64,000 nt of DNA from Bos javanicus (lineage: Eukaryota; Chordata; Mammalia; Artiodactyla; Bovidae), in assembly GCF_032452875.1 (NCBI RefSeq), contig NC_083868.1, forward strand, positions 102,110,537-102,174,536. Reading direction: 5' to 3'. Positions 25,409 to 37,092 of this stretch are shown here, piece after piece. How positions within the stretch are numbered: position 1 is the stretch's first letter; each line of letters begins with the position of its first letter. Both the position numbers and the translations under genes were made by a program. Under the pieces are notes generated by a model. That model searched no databases and was not told the origin of the DNA. It saw only the letters and a list, made by a program, of their open reading frames with translations.

Positions 25409-26059
25409 CTAAAAGGAGCTGTGTGGCTAAGTAACCAAGCAGAGTGATATAGGGGAGGTAGCCAAATTCAGGAAAATAATTTTTTTTTTATATAAGTCAC
25501 TTTAGGAATTACTAACATTTATTTATATTCAGTGTTTTATAACATTCTTGTTCTATCCCTAAAATGCAAAGTTCTATTTAAGATTTTCACTATCTGTGAT
25601 TTTGAGAACATGATTATATTAAAGCCTTTTATCTTGTCCCATAGTTGCTGGGGAAAGCATTTTTCATCAGGTTTATATTGAAACCAGTCTGATATAACAA
25701 TATTCACTCCATATTCATGTTATCATTTAGAGATCAAAAATTCAAAGACCATGGGAAATTTGATTTGACTTATAAACATCTAAATGTATTGTTTTGGCTC
25801 TCCAGCTTCTTTCGTTGATACCAAATGATATTCCTCTATGATGCTGCAGTTGATCTGAAATTACATTGAGGACACATATAGAACTTCAAATGTGGTCCCT
25901 TGGAGATTTCCATGAAAATTAGCTTAAATATTTTGAATATTTCAGAAATAATTTTTAAGTCCTATAAAGTCCTCTAACATTTTCTCCTTGTAGTAATTAT
26001 TACAAATTCTATAGTTTCATGACTTCACATCAATTTAAATGACTCCTTTAGCTCTAACT
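25409..26059. other. Intergenic, no gene seen
   Basis: AT-rich unique DNA. No supported feature. Confidence 0.5.
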
Positions 26060-26070
26060 CATCTCTTGAA

Positions 26071-26344
26071 TGGAGAAGGCAGTGGAACCCCATTCCAGTA
26101 CTCTAGCCTGGAAAATCCCATGGATGGAGGAGCCTGGTAGGCTGCAGTCTATGGGGTCACAAAGAGTCGGACACGACTGAACGACTTCGCTTTCACTTTT
26201 CACTTTCATGTGTTGGAGAAGGAAATGGCAACCCATCCCAGTGTTCTCTCCTGGAGAATCCCTGGGAGGGGGAGCCTGGTGGGCTGCCGTCTCTGGGGTC
26301 ACACAGAGTTGGACACTACTGAAGCGACTTAGCAGCAGCAGCAG
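26071..26344 (+). mobile_element. Bov-A2 SINE with perfect 11-bp TSD
   Basis: Two BovA units, the TTTCACTTTTCACTTTCATG linker and an (AGC)n tail. CATCTCTTGAA repeats exactly at 26,060-26,070 and 26,345-26,355. The 129-codon minus-strand frame over it is an artefact of the SINE. Confidence 0.95.
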
Positions 26345-26463
26345 CATCTCTTGAAGATCTGGTTCTGTATTTCTACCTGCCAGGTGAGTTTCTCTGAGTA
26401 AATAAAGAAATAGATAGTTTATTACCTCAGATTTTTTCAACAAATTCTTAAGAGGTAACTAAT

Positions 26464-26767
26464 ACACTGATGTATAGAACAGTCTTTTGGACTCTGTGGG
26501 AGAGGGAGAGGGTGGGAAGATTTTGGAGAATGGCATTGAAACATGTATACTATCATGTATGAAACAAGTTGACAGTCCAGGTTCGATGCACGATATGGGA
26601 TGTTTGGGGCTGGTGCACTGGGACAACCCAGAGGGATGATATGGGGAGGTAGGAGGGAGGAGGGTTCAGGATGGGGAACACATGTATACCTGTGGCGGAT
26701 TCATTTCAATATTTGGCAAAACCAATACAATATTGTAAAGTTTAAAAATAAAATAAAATTTAAAAAA
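26464..26767 (+). mobile_element. L1 LINE, 304-bp 5'-truncated copy with perfect 14-bp TSD
   Basis: The same 3' end as at 1-401, ending in an A-rich tail. AAGAGGTAACTAAT repeats perfectly at 26,450-26,463 and 26,768-26,781, which fixes both ends. The perfect duplication and close similarity to the other copy suggest a fairly recent insertion. Confidence 0.93.
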
Positions 26768-26781
26768 AAGAGGTAACTAAT

Positions 26782-28528
26782 GCAAATTAATAGGAAGTAG
26801 AAGAAAACGTTTTATTTTTAGTTTGCTTAAACATTTTTCTATTGATTACATTTATCAAAAAATAAAATGGGCTTCCCTGGAATGTACTATGCTCCACATC
26901 CTAGGCAATACTAAAGAGCATAGGCTAGATAACAACTTGGCAAGGGATGGTGAAGTAGGAGTTTGACTATCACATAGTTGATCAAACAAGATAAACTTTC
27001 AAGTCCCACTTAATTCTGAGGTTCTATTATGTTGTACAATTACTCTTATGCTCTTCTCTCATCATATATTTTTTGAAAACACTTCTTTCACTGATAAAAC
27101 TTACATGGTTTACATTTTTCCATTACGTATAATACAGATTACTTACTTCCTGGTGTATTATTCAACAGTTTAATTCATTTCAAAAAATATATTTGCTCCT
27201 AATTTGATCTCTTAAGGATTTTTTTTTGTCTCTTAGTAAATTTAATCTTAACACCTATAATCTGTTAATTCCAAATAAATTTAGAAAATCTTTTATAAAA
27301 GAAACAACTTTCTAAGCTTGATCCAAATTACAAATAAAAATCTGGAAATATGTTCATATTGAAAGATTTACTCTAGGAATCCTAAAATAGTTTTTCTTTG
27401 AGAAAGATGTGTTTACTTCAAAAATAAACTGAGATTTCATTTGACGGATGCCTATAAAATGTATCTAAATGTTTCAGTGAAACAGGATAGAAAAGATCAC
27501 TGTCTAATTGAATATCTTGGACCTACCCCATACTTATGGCTTGTTAGTTATAATGAAAGTGCAGCTAACATTACAAATCTAAGTTGATTAACTAAATTTT
27601 ACAAGATGCTTTTGAACAAAGTTATGAGTGCTCTTGAGCTTTTTCTACATGATATAAAATGGTACAAGCATGTTTCTTACGGAGGTTTAGAAAGATCTAT
27701 ATCTTTCTAATAAATATTTATGTAAAACATAATCTCAGTATCAATTAATCAAGCCTTTGAATTCTCTCAATAAATACCAATAAGCTCAAAAACAAAACAA
27801 AACTAAAAATATTTAATTTCTGTTTCCTCATACTTTTATTTGCCTATTTATTTTTGGCAGGCTAAATTTCCATTTTAAAACTTGTGTAAGTAATTGTATT
27901 TTCAATTGTTTCAACAATGATCTAAAAAGTTGATGAAATGAGGCTACAATTAACATTTTTATAATTATTAAATACATGGCTTATTGGCCTGAAAATTATT
28001 TGGAATGCACAAATAAATAAAAGAAAGAAATAGGGTTCACAATGCTTATGCAATAGTTGAAAACAAATGAATACAATATTTAGATAATTTAGATATGCTA
28101 TATAAAATCATAAATTGCTACAGTTTGGAACTTTCTTGGGTGAATGTTCCATTATACAACAAACTCTCTAGTGATATTTCAATTAGTTTTAAATCTTTCA
28201 AAAGATGTATTTATATCATTTAAATCAGAGTAAGTAAAATATATATTAGACAAAAGAAATGTGCCTCCTTTATGCATTTTAATACCCTTGTCTTTCTCTG
28301 GAAAATGGCACAGTAGTAAAAAGGAACCTTGTGAAGCATTATAAAGTCTTTGTAACTAAAAATATATGTCAATCAGCATTATAAACATTTAATTTTTACT
28401 GAACTGAAAACTATATTTTGTATGTTATGGCTACATTTTCCCTTTATCCATTATGCATTTTTAATAAAGAACAGTTTTTTTCATAAGAGTTCTCCCTTTC
28501 ACAATGTAAATTTATATGTAATTAAAAC
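26782..28528. other. Intergenic, 1.7 kb without a supported gene
   Basis: Very AT-rich. I see no coding sequence, RNA gene or recognisable mobile element. Confidence 0.5.
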
Positions 28529-28535
28529 AAAACTA

Positions 28536-28767
28536 AGGACTTCTCAGGTGGCGCTAGTGGTAAAGAATCTACCTGCCAATGCAGGAGATGTAAGAGATGA
28601 AATTTGGATCCCTGGGTCAGGGAGACCCTCCTGAAGACAGGAATGGCAACCCACTCCAGTATTCTCACCTGGAGAATCCCATGGACAGAGGTGTCTGCTG
28701 GGCTATAGTTCATAGGGTGGCACAGAGCTAGACATGACTGAAGAGACTTAGCACACAAAATAAAACT
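28536..28767 (+). mobile_element. Bov-tA SINE (first of two adjacent)
   Basis: Head AGGACTTCTCAGGTGGCGCT, tail GCTAGACATGACTGAAGAG. The flanks share AAAACTA (28,529-28,535 and 28,762-28,768). The right duplication overlaps the target site of the next SINE. Confidence 0.88.
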
Positions 28768-28779
28768 ATGGACATATAA

Positions 28780-28999
28780 AAGGTTTTCCCAATGGCTCAG
28801 CAGGTAAAGAATCTGCAGTGTAGGTGAAACAGGAGACACGGATTTGATCTCTGAGTTGAGAAGATCCCCTGGAGAAGGAAATAACAACCCACTCTAGTAT
28901 TCTTGCCTGAAAAACCCCATGGACGGACGAGCCTGGAAGGCTACAGCCCAACGGATAGCAAAGAGTCTGACATAACTGGGCAATTAAGCACACACAAGC
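28780..28999 (+). mobile_element. Bov-tA SINE (second of two adjacent) with perfect 12-bp TSD
   Basis: ATGGACATATAA flanks it exactly (28,768-28,779 and 29,000-29,011). It landed within a few bases of the 3' end of the preceding SINE in the same orientation. Confidence 0.92.
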
Positions 29000-29089
29000 A
29001 TGGACATATAATTGCCTTCACAGAATCCACTAAAACTCACAATACAGAATCACTCTAAGGCCCATGAAATGTACTACCCTGCTGCTGCT

Positions 29090-29345
29090 GCTAAGTTGCT
29101 TCAGTCGTGTCTGAGTCTGTGTGACCCCATAGACGGCAGCCCACCAGGCTCCTCCATCCATGGGTATTCTCCAGGCAAGAATACTGGAGTGGGTTGCCAT
29201 TTCCTTCTCCAATGCATGAATGCATGCTAAGACGCTTCAGTCGTGTCCGACTCTGTGTGACCCTATGGACAGCAGCCCACCAGGCTTCTCTGTCCACAGG
29301 ATTCTCCAGGCAAGAATAGTGGAGTAGGTTGCCATTGCCTTCTCC
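29090..29345 (-). mobile_element. Bov-A2 SINE
   Basis: Minus-strand dimer beginning with (GCT)n and ending TTGCCATTGCCTTCTCC. The two units meet near 29,215. No clear TSD. Minus-strand frames over it are not genes. Confidence 0.88.
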
Positions 29346-29346
29346 A

Positions 29347-30959
29347 CAACATTTTTATAGCCTGAAATATTTGTGTTGGAAGTACTCAACACTAACAATC
29401 TGCCTTCTCTATTCAGTCTTATGTAGCTCCCCAGTACCCTCAAGCCATACCAAAATCTGCTCAGTATTAACATGTTCAGGGTCCTCTCATCAACAGATAA
29501 CTTTGAAAATCAAATAAAATGAAAAAATTTTTTTTCAAAAGTTAAAGAGATTCAGCTGTTTTAGAAATGATGTTGCCTGACGGCTTTCAGGGTTACTCTA
29601 ATATCCTCCAGTCCTAAAGCTCAGGGGTGTGTATGTGATTTCACACCTGCCCACATAGAATATGGTGTACTCAGGAGTGATTCTCCTCAAATTGAGCAAC
29701 CACCTGAAAAGGCCAGAAACATGTCTATGACTCATCAGCTTACTGATGTAGCTTGGTTTCCTCTAAATCAGACTGATTTGTTATAGGTATGGATCTTTTT
29801 TGCAACCTTTCCTGGATATAGCTCTTCAAAACTGAACTTAAAGACTTAATGATTGTGAAACCTGAGATAAATGTTCTTTTCATATCCATGTTTTCACTTA
29901 TGTAAAATTCATATGGAAGTATTTATTACCTAAGAAAATACTGAGGAAATGTTTGGAATTCATGCCAGTAGATATGCAAAGCTACATTTACAGGAATAAG
30001 TTTTGATATCATGGTACTCTTTTATCACTTTCTTGGTTCCTATAGATATCTTGTTAATCTAAATAGTTTTAAAGGAAACAGTATTTTGGAAAACAAATTG
30101 GAACATTGCAATTATTTTTTAAAAAAACAATATGTATTCACACTTTATACATAACTGATACAGTTAGTATACTGACTTTGGCATATATTTGATCCAAAAA
30201 AATTCACAGGCCTCTAGTTTTTCAATATAACCAGTTTCATCCTTGTCATTTTTTAATGAAGGTAATATGGACACTAGACTTCTCATATGCATATAATAAA
30301 GAGTAACAATGATATAACACAGAAAATAGAATCCATTAAATAAAGGCTAAAATCGTATCTTGAGACCTGCTCCTCAGAGATTTTCATATATAAAAGCACT
30401 GTCTCTTAGTAAGGGTTGAGTTAGAGTTCCTTTGAAAGCTTTTGAAAATAGGGTGAGTTCACGTTACATCTACAATTGTAATAGCTACACAACTTCTCTC
30501 GTCTTGGACAATTTATTGCATTCACTTCAGGAAGGAATGGTAAGAGATACAGAGATGATTCTGCAGACTCTGTCCTATTCAGTTTGGTAGCTAGTGGAAG
30601 ACTGCCCTCTCTACCAACACAAGTCTCTGATGAACGGGATCTATTAAGAAGAACTGCGTTGGTTTACACTGCAGATTGAATGGAGCATTAAGTGACTGCT
30701 TTAGTATGACTGCAGTGGGGGTAATGGTCGCCTTCAGTGGGTATATAATGTTGCAATAATACTTTCACATAGGTGCAACAATTGTTCAAGTGTCCTTAAT
30801 TTGTCTCTATCCAGCATATCTCCGTTAAATTCCCCCACCATCCTTCACTCTACAATCTTATTTTCTTCCTTCTTAGCAGGTGTAAACAGATGAGCAAATA
30901 CACGTACTCTCAAATCGTCACTTATGTATCATGAAGGTGGAGGTCTACTGCAAATAACT
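29347..30959. other. Upstream intergenic, no gene seen
   Basis: Mostly unique sequence leading into the CpG-rich promoter domain. I cannot identify specific regulatory motifs here. The lack of repeats after 29,350 is compatible with conserved regulatory DNA but does not show it. Confidence 0.45.
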
Positions 30960-31239
30960 TGAAAACTGCTTCTAGGAGGCGTTTAGCGATACCGCCCACC
31001 GAGACAGGTCAGATGCGCTTAATTTGATCACCCCCACCCCCTCAGGCCTGGGCTGTAATTTTCCAAACAACCATCTCTCATTTGCAAATAAAAGTTAAAA
31101 TCAATCCAGAGATACAGAATGCTAACTTCTTGTTAGTCAAATTTACAGGGTTTTTCTTCGTAGAGCTGCCAGATTGTGACCGATCAAAAGAGGAGAGAGA
31201 GAGAGAATATGAATATCACTTGCTTCCTTGCTTCCTAAG

Positions 31240-31498
31240 CAGGGATTTGCCTGCGATGCGCGGCGAGAGGACTGCGGCGGCTGATTTACACAGTTGGAGC
31301 GGAGGAGGGGCCGGGGGTGCTGGGGGGACAAGCTGGCGGAGGCTCCGGTGATGGGCTGATCTGGGGGCTCCCGAGCGGCGCTCCCTCCATGAGCGATTTG
31401 GGGGCGGCTGATGGATTTACATTCGGGTTCCAGCCTGGCGTTCGGTATATTGTCTCCTAACACCCGACCTGGTGCTCCCAGTTTGGGTGCAGACGTTG
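31240..31498 (+). other. SLITRK3: Candidate alternative SLITRK3 first exon (non-coding)
   Basis: A GC-rich block ends at a strong splice donor, GACGTTG followed by GTAAGT at 31,499-31,504. Joined to the acceptor at 37,092 it would give a second 5' UTR. Two upstream ATGs (31,389 and 31,409) are closed by stops before the main start: the first within this exon, the second just after the junction. The exon start is a guess from GC content. Confidence 0.35.
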
Positions 31499-33254
31499 GT
31501 AAGTAACGTGTAATCCGATTTTAGTTATTTCCTAGGCCATTAAAGTGGCACTTTTAAAGCAGGTCAGTCTTAAATGAGGCTGCCGCCGAGAGCGTCTCCT
31601 TGGCCTGAAGCATTCCGCGGTCCCCTTCCCCGCCCCCCACCCTCTCCTGCTCCAGAAGTGAGGACGCTTGAATGGTGAGCTGTCAGGGGGCTCACTTTCT
31701 GCCAACCGGATCGCTTCACCTTGGTGTTTTACCCGAGATCCCCCAAATTCAAGTCGAATTTGGAGTGTTCAGCCATACTGTTGTATTTGTATCCCGTCTC
31801 TCTTTTTCTCTCCTCCTCCCCCCGCCCCCACCTTCGCTGTCTGGCCAATGCTGGGATCTGGGATCTGGACACCCCCTTCCAGTCTGCTTCCCACTCCACC
31901 CCACCTCTTCTTCTCTCATCTACACAGCACCCACCCCCACTTCCACCTACCCAAAGGGTCAAGAGCAAAGACACCGGGAGAAGGCAAGGTCTAATCCCAG
32001 CTCCCTTTAGGGAAGGAGGCCTCGGGAAGGGATTGCGCTTTGAGTGACAACCTTTCAGGAAGCTAGAGAGAAAAACCCGGAGACCGAGCCAGGGTTCTCG
32101 GGGACCGTGGAGCTCACAGCTGAATCGAGATCACCGAGATCTGAAATCAAAGAGCTCAGTCCTGGGACACTCACGCTGCCTGCCTGCCATCGAGGGTATA
32201 TAGAGCTGTGGTCCTGAGTGTCTGTCACCGGCATTGCCGCGCTAGGTGTGCGCCCGGCTCTCCCATTGGTATGCAGCGACCATTTCCCTGCGAGTCTCAA
32301 AGGTGGAAACACTTGAAAGGATTACAAGCGTGATTTGGTGGCCTTTCTGAAAGTTGGCGGCCTGGGGAGGAGAAACTGCAGGCTACGGCATGATGGATAT
32401 AATTCTGCCTCCCGGAGAGTTTGCACCTCTCGCTGGGAAGCCCCTTGGAGTAAACCTCGGAGATCGAGAGCGCTCTGCACTGATAGGTACTCGCCGCCAT
32501 CCTTTCCTACTTTGCCTAATTGAAACCAGTGTTCTCGCGTGTAAGGATGTTCTTTGTAGAGCATATAGTTTGGCCGCGGTGGCTTCTGTACGCTCACAGG
32601 TGCTAGAGGGTTATATCTTTGAAGCGGATCATTTAGCTGTAAGGACGATGATAGAAAGAGTGGTACTGGAAACTAAAATACCCTCGGACCCCTTTTCTTG
32701 GGGGTGTAAATCGTAAGTAACTCCAACAAATAGGCCAGGTGGCAGAGCGAAGGGCCCCTCCCCCAGCGGACCGCTCGTGTTGTAAAGGATAGAAGGAAAA
32801 TGGCTTGAGCTTTTTAATCATTTTCCATTTCTAAACAGACCCATTGTGCGTTTCGCCTGGCGACAGATTAGAAAAGGACCTCTGGAAGGATCAGGGCTTT
32901 TCAGAAAATGAATGATGCAGCATTTTAATTATTTGTTCTAGGGAAGATCATTTTGCTTCCATATTGGAATATTTAATCTTAGATATGGAGAGATTAGTGG
33001 GCTCGGAGATCCAGCAAAGGGGAGGGGGAGGTGGGAGGGGGCACTGTGGGGAGAAAGGGCTTCTTGTCCTCCCTGTGGACAAACAAATGATGCTGGGCGC
33101 TCGCAGCAGGAAGCGGTCGAAATCCGGACTCCAGGGCCCTTCATCTCCTAACTTTTGGAGCTCTTCCTATCTCTTAGATACCCTGCATCGAGAAAAAGGG
33201 AAGGAAAATGGTGAAATGCCCTTTAGGACATGTCCCGGATCAAGAACTTGGAGC

Positions 33255-33295
33255 GGGATGTGGGGGTGGGGGGGGGGGTGGTGGTGGTGGTTGTA
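33255..33295 (+). repeat. G-rich simple repeat, (G)n then (GGT)n
   Basis: A run of consecutive G residues followed by repeated GTG units in the promoter domain. It has the potential to form G-quadruplex structure on the + strand. It explains the polyproline frame on the opposite strand. Confidence 0.8.
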
Positions 33296-35099
33296 GTTCA
33301 AGACAGAACAGAGAATGATTGCAGAGAGGGCCATTTACTGTCACTGGAGCGCAGGGAAGCCTCCCGGTTACCCATCGATTCCATCGCATCTTGGGTTCCG
33401 ATAAGATTCCTGAAATAGTCACCATCTCTGCACGTTGGGTACAGAAGGTGGTGTTGGGGGCTGGGGCGGGGGGCAGCTGGTGAAAGAGACGGGATTGCTC
33501 TGTTCTGAGCTCAGCTTCTTGGCTGAGACCGATAGATTGGGTGGGTCTGGAATGTTAAGGTTGGGGAACGTTAAGAGAATCCTGCCCTCCTTCTTACTTA
33601 GTCTCTGACAGCCACTGTGGAGTGTCGGACACAGGTGCGGTCACTTCTAATGCAAAATATGCAAATATCCTATGACTGATTTTTAAGTAACGGTTTTTTT
33701 CTGTTAGATTATTTATATATATTTAGAATGGTAATGACATATACATTTGGTCTCGTGAAAAAGTGCTTTAAGAAAAACTCACCTCTACGGGCTAGCTAAC
33801 TTTGAGCCCTTGGGCAAGTCCAGTTCTTTAGCGACCATAAAGCCTTTCCTTTCCCCGTGAGATGATGACAGGATTCATGTGTGTTGTGGGGGCGAGGGCG
33901 ACATCCTCGAGGCACAGTTGTCGCTAACTAGACTCCTTTGCTGCACACTTGCCTCTCTCCAGTTTCCCTACTAAGGTGCATTTTCGTCCCAGCAGGTAGG
34001 ACTGTAAAACCATCAGATGAGGCTTTAAAAACTCTTCTTAGAGAATCCTTGTGAGCTCTGATCTGGTGGCTCCTCTTCACTGAAATGTCTTCCCTCAATC
34101 AACCCCACCCTCAGGACTCTCTACCATCCTCTTCCCGAAAATACCACGGAGAAATATGAGGGGGTTGGGGGGGAGGGGCGGGGCAAATAAATGAAAGGAA
34201 AAAAAAAAAAAAGAATCTAAACCCTGAAATGCTGCCCCCTATCCCCGCGAGGTCTTTCCTGGTGGAAGAAGTGAAATGTGTCATTGTTATCCAAGTGGTC
34301 TGCGTATCCTTCCAGAGCACTGGCTTGTCTCTGGTTTTTAGAAGGTGGAAGCAGCCAGAGCTGTTGAATCCAGGGGAAATCGAAGGCTCTGAACTGCTGC
34401 ACAACAAAAGGATTCCTGGTGCAAAGAAATCGAAGCAAAATGCAGGAGAAACTCGGTCCAAGTCGCTCAGGCTGCCTGAGCTCTTACTCAGGACACCCAA
34501 GCAGAATCAGCTATATTCAGCTCTTCTGCTTTGGAGACCTGAATTTCCCTTTATCCCCGTCTTTGAGAGTAAGTGTGGGCTGTGAAAACGATAATTCTAA
34601 AGAACAGTCTTACTTTTCAAACTGTCTACACTAGAGAGCGGAGATTTGGGAACTAGAGGAGCAAACTAGTCAGGCAATGGTTTCCTTCAGTTAAATTAAG
34701 AAATCAAAATTAAAAAAAAAAAAAAAATGCCAACCACCCCTTCCCCCGTCCCGACCAAAGGAATGTTTCCCTTTGGTTGATCTCTTCTTCCTTTTTAAAA
34801 AAATTTTGACAGTTTGTCATCTTGACCCCTCCACTTCTTTTCTCTCCCCTTAAACACACACACACACTCACACCCACACAACTGTATAGTCACGGCTTCC
34901 TAGTGCTCGCGCCCGACCCCATGGTAAGCGCGTTCCCCTTCTCGGGGCTCATTTTCGTGACGTGGAAAGCCGGATCCAGGGTTACAGCACATATTAAAAA
35001 AAAAAAAAAAAAGCCAGCGCAAGAGAAGTCCGCGATTCTGCACTGTGATTGAGCCTGCCCTCCTCCCTGCCTTCCTCCCGCCCTTCCTCCAAGTGCCCA

Positions 35100-35207
35100 A
35101 TGATGTGCTGCCGGTACCCAGGGAGAGCAGCTACGGCGGCGGCAGCGGCGGCGGCGGCGGCAGCGAAGCTGGAAGCCTGCAGCAGCCCCTTCTCTCTCCT
35201 CTATTGA
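35100..35207 (+). other. uORF 1, polyalanine-rich, in SLITRK3 5' UTR
   Basis: It opens with two consecutive ATGs and runs 35 codons to TGA at 35,205-35,207. Codons 10-22 are GCN except one ACG, giving two alanines, a threonine and then ten alanines, because the (GCG)n repeat at 35,136-35,165 is read in this frame. The second ATG has A at -3. Translation is inferred and depends on the transcript starting upstream of 35,100. Confidence 0.5.
35133..35165 (+). repeat. (GCG)n trinucleotide repeat in exon 1
   Basis: About ten GCG/GCA triplets with one ACG at the left edge. Located in the predicted 5' UTR, a position where length variation could affect translation. Confidence 0.85.
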
Positions 35208-35430
35208 GTGTGCCAAGCGGCAGTTCTGCATTCTAAAGAAACCCATTGAAAGGCCCCTTGCATTCCCAGCACGTCTCAAGCTTGCTTTTATTTTTTTTTT
35301 CTGTGGTCTCTCCCCCCACCCCCCACTATCCCCCTTTGCTTTAGCTTCAGCAAAAGGAAGGAAGGGGGAGGGAAAGAAAGAATCCTTAAACTCAAGCTTC
35401 TTCTTTTTTTTTTCCTTCCCCCCTCCCCCG

Positions 35431-35445
35431 ATGATCAATGCTTAA
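35431..35445 (+). other. uORF 2, four codons
   Basis: ATG ATC AAT GCT TAA near the end of exon 1. It overlaps, in another frame, the start of the spliced uORF that begins at 35,438. Confidence 0.5.
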
Positions 35446-35469
35446 AAAAATAAAAATCCTGCAAAATAG

Positions 35470-37092
35470 GTAAGTCAAAGCCATATGGAGCTTTTCTTGT
35501 CTAAATATCAGGGACCTCAAAAACAAGGAAAAACATAGAAAAAAAAAGAATGGTAAAAAAGAAAGAACTTAAGTAGGTTTTAATATTTTAAAAGGGGTAC
35601 AAGGAAGACTTATACTGCAGTGTAGCCTCATCTGCTTTCTTTTTTCATTTAATTGTTTCCAAAAATTGAGTACTGCATGCCTGAGGCAAATTTCTCTTTG
35701 CTTTCTTAAGGGTTCTCCTCTCCGTACAGTTGTGTACATCATATGCAAGCTGAATGTGGAGATTTATTATTTTCACTCTCCCTATAAGTTATATCATTGT
35801 GTTTTAAGTTAGGTTGACAAAATATTTCCTTAATGGATGCATCTGTGTGGAAAGAAAATACATACTAAAAACTCCGGTTTATTTTTATTGATCAAAAACA
35901 ATTTAATTTTGATTGATATTTCAGTGACTTAGAAGGGCAATCTAATATAACTGCATCATTATAATTTATTTATATATGCATTTTCATATATGGATATTAG
36001 GCTCCAAGAGATCCATGGAGGAAAGCTCCGAATTATTAGATTAGTGCACTGTATTTGTTCCTTCTCATTGGAAAAGAGCAATATCTTTCTGAAATGTATT
36101 TCATGTGATCATTTATCAGGAGGTAAGAATCCAGGTTTCCACTATTTCTTGCCTTTACCCAAACCTCCTCTACAAACCACCTGCCATTCCATCTTTTTGC
36201 AGGATTCCTCAGTTGATCATGATGGAACAGATATACATTCCAAACTAAGCTCTGCAAGTGTTTTAATACAGACACTCCTAGGCTCAGCACCCTTTAGCTG
36301 TCACTATCTTTAGCTCTGACAACTGCATGGGCTTGTTCTTTAGAAAGGCTAATCATGCCTAAAGGATTTAAACAGCCAAATGATACACATATGTAGAAAT
36401 AATGTAATTAAAGGAGATGTTAATAATCTGTGCTTGGGCAAAAGGGGTTGGGGTACAGTGAGTTACTGGGCATGCACTAAAATTAAGCATATTGTGCTCA
36501 TTTCTTAAGAGAAATCTTGGGTTTTCCTGAGATACCAATCATCTTACACAGCTTAACATCTGATGTTGGTCCAAAGGCTCATAATCTATCATACTCTTTA
36601 ATCTAATAACTTTGGGGCATGCCATATCTTTTTATGAACAGAAACCCATAGTTTAAAGAACATTTTCTTCCATCAGAGTTTCAATCAGATCCATAATAGG
36701 CACCTCTGATAGCAATGAGAGTTTTAACAGGCAAACAAGTGTAATAGCCAAATAATTGCCATTATTACTGAATCTGCCTATCCCTAAGAGGAATCACTGT
36801 ATGCCAGTTTCCTTGCTTGCTACAAGAGACAACAAAGGATGCTTTTGATTTAATGATACACCCTTCCCCAGGTATGGCTTGATTCAGGAAAGTGTCATCA
36901 CATGGCACAATACTTCAGTCTCCTAATTTTAAGATATAGGACATATTAAGCATGTTGATAGGTCATTTTGAGTGTCAGTTCAACAATTACTAAAGTTTTT
37001 ATATCACTCTTAAAAAGGTCCACATATAGGAGTCAATTAGAGTAGTGTATATGATGAAAAGCTAAAAATCTGCATCTTTATTTCTGTTGCAG
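35470..37092 (+). other. SLITRK3: SLITRK3 intron 1
   Basis: GTAAGT at 35,470 and a pyrimidine-rich tract ending in TTTATTTCTGTTGCAG at 37,092, 1,623 bp in total. No mobile element is recognisable inside. The 107-codon frame at 35,990-36,313 is intronic and shows no domain. Confidence 0.75.

Larger units (their letters stand above)
35014..35469 (+). other. SLITRK3: SLITRK3 exon 1 (5' UTR)
   Basis: The exon ends in AAATAG followed by a consensus donor GTAAGT at 35,470-35,475. The family's usual structure is a non-coding first exon and one large coding exon, which fits. In the spliced frame of the main ORF, the last codon of this exon is TAG (35,467-35,469), so the protein cannot extend N-terminally into it. 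The exon contains a GCG repeat and three uORFs annotated separately. The 5' end is inferred from the CATATTAAAA box and poly-A run just upstream and may be off by tens of bases. Confidence 0.65.
30960..35470 (+). promoter_or_regulatory. SLITRK3: CpG-rich promoter domain of SLITRK3
   Basis: GC and CpG content rises sharply at about 30,960 and stays high in blocks (31,240-31,480, 32,050-32,500, 33,000-33,500, 34,890-35,230) up to the exon 1 donor. No SINE or LINE is inserted in this 4.5 kb, which contrasts with both flanks and suits a developmental-gene promoter. A CRE-like TGACGTGG lies at 34,958-34,965 and an AT-rich CATATTAAAA box near 34,988, just upstream of the likely main start. Many overlapping short frames occur on both strands, as expected in GC-rich DNA. 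None has a recognisable domain. Confidence 0.7.

Noticed and set aside
26054..26443. 129-codon minus-strand frame
   Set aside because: Translation of the Bov-A2 SINE at 26,071-26,344 plus flank.
31668..32047. Three overlapping 108-112 codon plus-strand frames in the CpG domain
   Set aside because: Pro/Ser/Leu-rich frames in all phases are expected in C-rich DNA with few stops. No homology or splice structure.
32354..32716. 120-codon frame in the CpG domain
   Set aside because: No recognisable domain. CpG-rich DNA favours long chance frames.
34905..34928. Splice donor ATG|GTAAGC upstream of exon 1
   Set aside because: A plausible hexamer only. No exon upstream of it can be delimited and it lies just upstream of the likely main start.
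34890..35438. 182-codon minus-strand frame over SLITRK3 exon 1
   Set aside because: Low-complexity Lys/Arg-rich translation of poly-T and GC-repeat DNA. No domain and no transcript evidence.
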